The notes under the pieces were generated by a model. It saw only the letters and a program-made list of their open reading frames with translations, was not told the origin of the DNA and did no database searches. Both the position numbers and the translations under genes were made by a program. A stretch of DNA of 18,072 nucleotides, from NCBI GenBank assembly GCA_021790715.1, contig JAJYGK010000155.1, positions 1 through 18,072 on the forward strand, read 5' to 3'. The DNA is from Chloroflexota bacterium. Lineage in GTDB: Bacteria; Chloroflexota; Limnocylindria; Limnocylindrales; CSP1-4. The first letter of the stretch is position 1; each line of letters opens with the position of its first letter. Below, one piece after another: positions 14,512-18,072 of this stretch.

Positions 14512-15879
14512 GTGGCGCTCGCGACGCGTCCCGCGGCGGCGGACGCGTCGGTCGGGCCAACGCCCGCCTGTGCTCCGGATCCGGGAGCCGGATCCCTGCC
14601 CGGCTTCCCGCTGGCGCTCGAGTGGAAGGCGCAGCCGAGGCTGTGGGGTCACTCGCTCCACCCCATGTGCACGTACCTGGCCTCGTTCCCGGCCGGTCTC
14701 GCCCACGCCTTCATTGCGCGCTACACGCGGCCGGGCGACGTTGTCCTCGACCCGTTCAGCGGCCGCGGCACCGTGCCCCTGCAGGCGTGCGCCGAGGGCC
14801 GGATCGGGGTCGGCAACGATCTGAGCCCGCTGGCCTGGCTGCTCACCGCCGCCAAGGTCGATCCGCCGGCGCCGGCGGACCTGTTCGACCGCCTCGCGGT
14901 CCTCCGAGCGGCCCAGCCGGAGGCTCGCGTGGAGCTGCCGCACGAGCGCCCGGAGGTCACGGCGTGCTTCCATCCGGCGACGCTCGCCCAGCTGCAGTAC
15001 CTGCGCCGGTCCCTGGACCCCGCGGATCGCACGGACCGGTTCATCGCCGCCATCCTGGCCGGCGCGCTCCACGGACGCGGCCGGGGGTTCCTGTCGCCCG
15101 CGATGCCCAACGTCTTCTCGATGCCGGCCGAATGGGTGCGGCGCCGCGTCGAGGCGAGCGCGCTCGAGCCCGCGGCGCGGGACGCATTCGAGCTGCTCGA
15201 GCGCCGGGCGCTCCGGCTGCTGCGGGACGGCCCGCCGACGGTCCGCGGGATCGCGCTGCACGGGGACGCGCGAGACGCGGGAACGCGGACGGCGCGCCTG
15301 CTCCGCTCGGGTTCGCTTCCGCCTCGCGCCAGGCTGGTCGTCAGCAGCCCGCCGTACCTTCGCGTGCTCAGGTACGGATCGGCGAACTGGCTCCGCCTGT
15401 GGCTCCTCGGCCTCGACCCCGCGCCGCTCGACGCCGCGCTCGATCACGCGCACCGCCCGGCCGCCTACGCGAGCTTCCTGCGCGGCGTCCTGGCCGACCT
15501 GCGGCCGGCCATCGCGGACGACGCCGTGGTCGTCCTGGTCCTCGGCGACGTGGTCCGCGACGGGGGCCACGCGCTGCGCCGCGGGGTGTGCCTCGCCCAC
15601 CGCGTGTGGGAAGAGGCGGCGCAACCCGAGGGGTACCGGCTCGCCGGGGTGGCGGTCGACGAGGTCGCGGGCCACCGGAAGTCGACCCGGATCTGGGGTG
15701 AGGAGGCGGGCCGGGCGACGAGCGTGGACCGCATCCTCGTCCTGGCCCCGACGGAGCTCGGGCGCCGCCGTGCCGTCGAGGGCGCCCGGCTGCCGATCCC
15801 GTGGGAATGGCCGCTGCGCCGCGCGCCGATGGCCCGGTCGCCGTCCCATGCACCGATCGCCCGTCCAACGGCGGGGTGA
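14512..15879 (+). CDS. DNA (N4-cytosine/N6-adenine) methyltransferase, orphan
   Basis: 455 aa from the GTG at 14512. Motif X-like HPMCTYLASFP is followed by motif I, DPFSGRGT (80-87), for S-adenosylmethionine binding, then GRIGVGNDLSPLAWLL (motif II region). The catalytic motif IV is SPPY (279-282). The SPPY form is typical of amino-methyltransferases of N4-cytosine or N6-adenine type. Motif I lies about 190 residues before motif IV, the reverse of the common beta-class order. The stretch between them is the likely target-recognition region. No restriction endonuclease gene is adjacent, so it looks like an orphan, though it might modify another substrate. I chose this GTG because GGGGGG lies 7 nt upstream. 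ATG 14497 and GTG 14467 are in-frame alternatives. It converges on the glycosyltransferase gene. Confidence 0.82.
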   Translation: MALATRPAAADASVGPTPACAPDPGAGSLPGFPLALEWKAQPRLWGHSLHPMCTYLASFPAGLAHAFIARYTRPGDVVLDPFSGRGTVPLQACAEGRIGVGNDLSPLAWLLTAAKVDPPAPADLFDRLAVLRAAQPEARVELPHERPEVTACFHPATLAQLQYLRRSLDPADRTDRFIAAILAGALHGRGRGFLSPAMPNVFSMPAEWVRRRVEASALEPAARDAFELLERRALRLLRDGPPTVRGIALHGDARDAGTRTARLLRSGSLPPRARLVVSSPPYLRVLRYGSANWLRLWLLGLDPAPLDAALDHAHRPAAYASFLRGVLADLRPAIADDAVVVLVLGDVVRDGGHALRRGVCLAHRVWEEAAQPEGYRLAGVAVDEVAGHRKSTRIWGEEAGRATSVDRILVLAPTELGRRRAVEGARLPIPWEWPLRRAPMARSPSHAPIARPTAG

Positions 15880-15909
15880 GAGAGCCGTCGGGCGAGGTGC
15901 GGTCCGGGC

Positions 15910-15932
15910 GGTGCCGTCCCGTTCACGGCGCC
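15910..15932. terminator. Bidirectional hairpin between the methyltransferase and glycosyltransferase genes
   Basis: GGTGCCGT (15910-15917) pairs with ACGGCGCC (15925-15932), 8 bp including one G-T, around a 7-nt loop. It is located in the 74-nt gap between convergent genes, where a shared terminator is expected. There is no U-tract on either strand. Confidence 0.4.
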
Positions 15933-15953
15933 CTCCCGGGCGGCCGACAGCGG

Positions 15954-17567
15954 TCAGGGCAGACGGTACAGGCAGGTCGTGCCGGGCCCCCACGACACGC
16001 AGAGCTCGCGCGTGCGCGCGGCCCATGCCGCCTCGTGCAGCGTCGCCCACCGCGGCGCCGGGCCGTTCGTGAGCACCCATCGGACGTCGCGCGTCGCGTA
16101 GAGATCGCCCGCGTTGACGTTCGTGGCAGGGCGGGACACGATCGTCACGGCGCGGGCGCGCATGGCGAGGATCGGCGCGAGGTCGCCCTGGACGGTCGAT
16201 CCCGGCGGCACGATCGCGGCGACCTCCGCCTGGATCTGCGGCAGCGTGCTCGGGGTGTTCGCCATCCAGCCCGCGTCGAGGGCGAGGCCGGGGACGGCCA
16301 GGAGGAGTGCGACGACCGCCGCCGCCAGGGCGGCTGCGACGCCGGTCGGCGCCCTCGCCGAAGCATCCCCGCCGGCCGGCGCGGCATCAGCCGCCTGCCC
16401 GGCACCACGCACCGACGCGACTCCGCCGCGGCCGGGCGCCCGACGGACCCAATCGAGCAGGATCGCGAATCCCAGGCCCGCCAGGATCGCGAGCGGCGGC
16501 AGGAGCGGCACCACGTACCGGTTCGGGCGGTACGGAACCACCAGCAGCACGGCCATCCCGGCCGCGAACCACCCCATCGAGCCGAGCGCGACGCGGCGCC
16601 GTACGGGGTCGAGACGCGAATAGCGCGCCAGCGCGAGCAAAGCGCCCGCGGCGCCCGCCACGAGCAGGGGGAGCGCAAGCGGGATCGCGCCGTCGCTCCG
16701 GGCCGCGTACGTGACGATCCGCGTCACGAGCTGGTCCAGGCCGTGCGGTGGCGGTTCGGTCGCCCAGATCCGCAGGTCCGTGGCCAGCGCGGCCGCGTGC
16801 GGCAGCGCGAAGATGATCGCCCAGGCGATCGCCATCAGCAGCGCGCTCGCGACGGCCGCGCCGAGCGCGCGGCGCACGGCAGGATCGCCGGCGCCCGCGA
16901 CCGCGACTCCGGCCAGCAGCCCGCCGGCGGCTGCGACGGCGCTCGCCTTCGTCGCGACGGCGAGGGCCACGGCGAGCCCGGCGACCACCCCGGCGGCGAT
17001 CGACGGATGCTCCCGGGCCAGGGCAAGCTCCGCGACGATGAGCCAGAGGACGACGAGCGGCTCCAGGTACGCCAGGCGACCGTAGTAGAGGAAGAGGGCG
17101 GACCCGGCGAGACCCGCGGTCGCCACTGCGGCCCCGAGGGGCCCGAGCGGACGGCGCAGCCCGATGCCGAGCGCGGCGAGCGCCGCGGCGCCGAAGCCGA
17201 TGTCCAGGAGGCGGGCCTGCACGATGCCGATCCCCGCGACCGACAGCCAGGCGGCCTGCAGCACGCTGTACGGCATGTTGACGAGCCACATCTGCCACGC
17301 GTCGGTTGCCCAGCGGCCGAACATGACGAGGTCGCGTGCATTCGACACGTTCCAGCCCTCGTCGGTGTACGGGCTCGTGCTGGCCGTGACCCCGTGCGCC
17401 GGGTCGACCGCGGCGAACGCGGCGAGCAGCACGAGGAACGCCAGCGCGATCGCGACCGGCGCGAGGAATCCCTCCCGGGTGGGCGCGGCGGCCCACCTCC
17501 GCCAGGCGCTCGGGCGCAGACGGTGGATGCCTTCGCCGGGCGGAGGAGTGGCGGTCGCCGTCGTCAT
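15954..17567 (-). CDS. GT-C membrane glycosyltransferase (PMT/ArnT-like, GT39/GT83 type)
   Basis: 537 aa with about eleven or twelve membrane helices. After a helix at about 35-53, the first extracytoplasmic loop carries YTDEGW (67-72), whose D69-E70 pair is the expected catalytic acidic motif of GT-C enzymes. Other family features are LFLYYGRLAYLEP (158-170), ATKASA (205-210) and the PYRPNRYVVPLLPPLAILAG block (345-364). Such enzymes move a sugar from a polyprenyl-phosphate carrier to a protein, lipid or glycan on the outer face of the membrane. Donor and acceptor are not predictable here. A soluble C-terminal domain (about 436-537) follows the last helix, and C523/C532 could form a disulfide. 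A low-complexity Ala/Gly linker (378-407) interrupts the helices. The ATG has no Shine-Dalgarno. The small coiled-coil gene ends 56 nt upstream and probably shares the transcript. Confidence 0.85.
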   Translation of the reverse strand: MTTATATPPPGEGIHRLRPSAWRRWAAAPTREGFLAPVAIALAFLVLLAAFAAVDPAHGVTASTSPYTDEGWNVSNARDLVMFGRWATDAWQMWLVNMPYSVLQAAWLSVAGIGIVQARLLDIGFGAAALAALGIGLRRPLGPLGAAVATAGLAGSALFLYYGRLAYLEPLVVLWLIVAELALAREHPSIAAGVVAGLAVALAVATKASAVAAAGGLLAGVAVAGAGDPAVRRALGAAVASALLMAIAWAIIFALPHAAALATDLRIWATEPPPHGLDQLVTRIVTYAARSDGAIPLALPLLVAGAAGALLALARYSRLDPVRRRVALGSMGWFAAGMAVLLVVPYRPNRYVVPLLPPLAILAGLGFAILLDWVRRAPGRGGVASVRGAGQAADAAPAGGDASARAPTGVAAALAAAVVALLLAVPGLALDAGWMANTPSTLPQIQAEVAAIVPPGSTVQGDLAPILAMRARAVTIVSRPATNVNAGDLYATRDVRWVLTNGPAPRWATLHEAAWAARTRELCVSWGPGTTCLYRLP

Positions 17568-17623
17568 CGGGCGGAGGGGGCAGCGGAGCCGGCAGGAAGG
17601 GCGGCGGCGAGCGGGGCGGGCGG

Positions 17624-17851
17624 CTACGCGCGGAGCGCGCGCCTCGCCATCTCACCCTCGATCTGGCGCTCCGCCTCGACGTACCGGTCGATCTGGTCGC
17701 GCAGGCGATTCGCCTCGGGGGTATAGAGGTGCACCTGCTGCTGGAGGATGTAGCTCAGGCGGCGGCTCGTCATGCGGACGTGGTCGAGGTTCTTCATCAG
17801 GACGAGCGGGTCCATCGACGCAAGGTCGTCCGGGTGATACATCTGGCGCAT
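17624..17851 (-). CDS. Small helical/coiled-coil protein, function unknown
   Basis: 75 aa, Met-rich near the N-terminus and mostly one or two amphipathic helices (about 16-72) with heptad-like spacing and many charged residues (RLRDQIDRYVEAERQIEGEM at 49-68). There is no signal peptide or membrane segment. I do not recognise a family. The gene is supported by a real-looking composition (few Pro/Gly, unlike the shadow frames) and by a TATACT -10-like box ending 7 nt before its ATG. It lies 56 nt before the glycosyltransferase on the same strand, so it may be a partner or merely co-transcribed. Confidence 0.65.
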   Translation of the reverse strand: MRQMYHPDDLASMDPLVLMKNLDHVRMTSRRLSYILQQQVHLYTPEANRLRDQIDRYVEAERQIEGEMARRALRA

Positions 17852-17858
17852 CGCCGCG

Positions 17859-17864
17859 AGTATA
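17859..17864 (-). promoter_or_regulatory. Putative -10 element (TATACT) of a leaderless promoter
   Basis: TATACT matches five of six consensus bases and ends 7 nt before the ATG at 17851, so the transcript would begin at the start codon. No -35 is visible in the GC-rich sequence upstream. It would drive the small coiled-coil gene and probably the glycosyltransferase. Confidence 0.5.
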
Positions 17865-17952
17865 GGTGGAGGACCGCCGCCCCGCCGGCGGGCCCGGGCC
17901 GTGTCGCCGGCCGGTGCCGTGCCCCGGGCGGGCGTGCACCGGTGCTCCGGAC

Positions 17953-17990
17953 GGCAGAGCGCCCCGCCGATATCGGCGGGGCGCTCTGCC
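17953..17990. terminator. Perfect 38-bp palindrome, terminator-like
   Basis: GGCAGAGCGCCCCGCCGAT is followed directly by its exact reverse complement, giving a 17-bp or longer stem once the central bases form the loop. There is no U-tract on either side. It lies between the promoter of the small coiled-coil gene and a possible gene end at 18052. It most likely ends a minus-strand transcript entering from the right edge. A smaller hairpin (CGCCC/GGGCG, 18021-18035) lies nearby. Confidence 0.65.
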
Positions 17991-18049
17991 CGGCAACGAG
18001 TGTCGTACGAGTGCTGCCTGCGCCCGCGAAGGGCGTCCTGTCGTGTTCC

Positions 18050-18072
18050 TCAGGCGGCCGGAGCCGTTGCGA
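18050..18072 (-). CDS. Possible 3' end of a gene entering from the right edge
   Basis: The minus strand reads Ala-Thr-Ala-Pro-Ala-Ala-stop (TGA at 18050-18052). Only six codons are visible, so identity cannot be given. The support is positional: two hairpins follow on the minus strand, the second being the 38-bp palindrome, as expected after a gene end. It may be chance. Confidence 0.22.

Noticed and set aside
14512..15879. A restriction-modification or phage-defence locus around the methyltransferase
   Set aside because: The neighbours are a tRNA, a DUF885 protein and a glycosyltransferase. No nuclease, helicase or specificity subunit was seen within the window.
14257..16080. Minus-strand frame of 607 codons opposite the methyltransferase
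   Set aside because: It contradicts the methyltransferase motifs on the plus strand and overlaps the glycosyltransferase end. No domain is visible.

Overview
The window is a GC-rich (roughly 70% by eye), gene-dense stretch of bacterial chromosome. I see no insertion sequence, integrase, phage gene, CRISPR array or plasmid gene, and base usage looks even throughout. The gene mix suggests a soil-type high-GC lineage such as Chloroflexota (Limnocylindria-like) or Actinomycetota: a zinc-ribbon/cyclase/AAA protein, a GT-C mannosyltransferase-like enzyme, a DUF985 cupin, a ferritin-VIT fusion and several apparently leaderless promoters. I cannot separate these phyla from the sequence alone.

Layout, left to right. 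Positions 1-388 hold no convincing gene, only short direct repeats. A long minus-strand block follows: a ferritin-like/VIT1 iron transporter (389-1519), a DinB-like protein (1622-2152), a very large signalling protein with two zinc ribbons, two class III nucleotide cyclase domains, an AAA/STAND ATPase and a helical C-terminus (2277-6221), a secreted Cys-containing beta-rich protein (6346-7836), and an MFS transporter with a C-terminal cyclic-nucleotide-binding domain (8112-9941). A divergent intergenic region with a 15-bp tandem repeat leads into a plus-strand two-gene operon: a polytopic membrane protein (10151-11164) and a Cupin_5/DUF985 protein (11167-11616). On the minus strand come a two-repeat hypothetical protein (11630-12262), a DUF885 HExxH-type peptidase-like protein with a TTG start (12309-14003), and tRNA-Arg(UCU) with an encoded CCA (14041-14116). 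A plus-strand DNA methyltransferase (14512-15879) converges on a minus-strand GT-C glycosyltransferase (15954-17567). That gene is preceded by a small coiled-coil protein (17624-17851). The right end carries a perfect 38-bp palindrome and perhaps the last codons of a gene entering from outside.

Two functional threads stand out. The first is cyclic-nucleotide signalling: a cyclase and a transporter carrying a cyclic-nucleotide-binding domain lie within 2 kb on the same strand. The two cyclase domains have lost complementary active-site elements, so they may form one intramolecular catalytic site, as in mammalian C1/C2 adenylyl cyclases. The second is promoter architecture: four genes have a -10-like hexamer 6-9 nt before the start codon and no Shine-Dalgarno sequence, which suggests leaderless mRNAs. 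Others (DinB, MFS, secreted protein, DUF885) have good ribosome binding sites. Most gene ends are followed by strong GC hairpins without a U-tract. I did not find a clear defence system or other multi-gene novelty.
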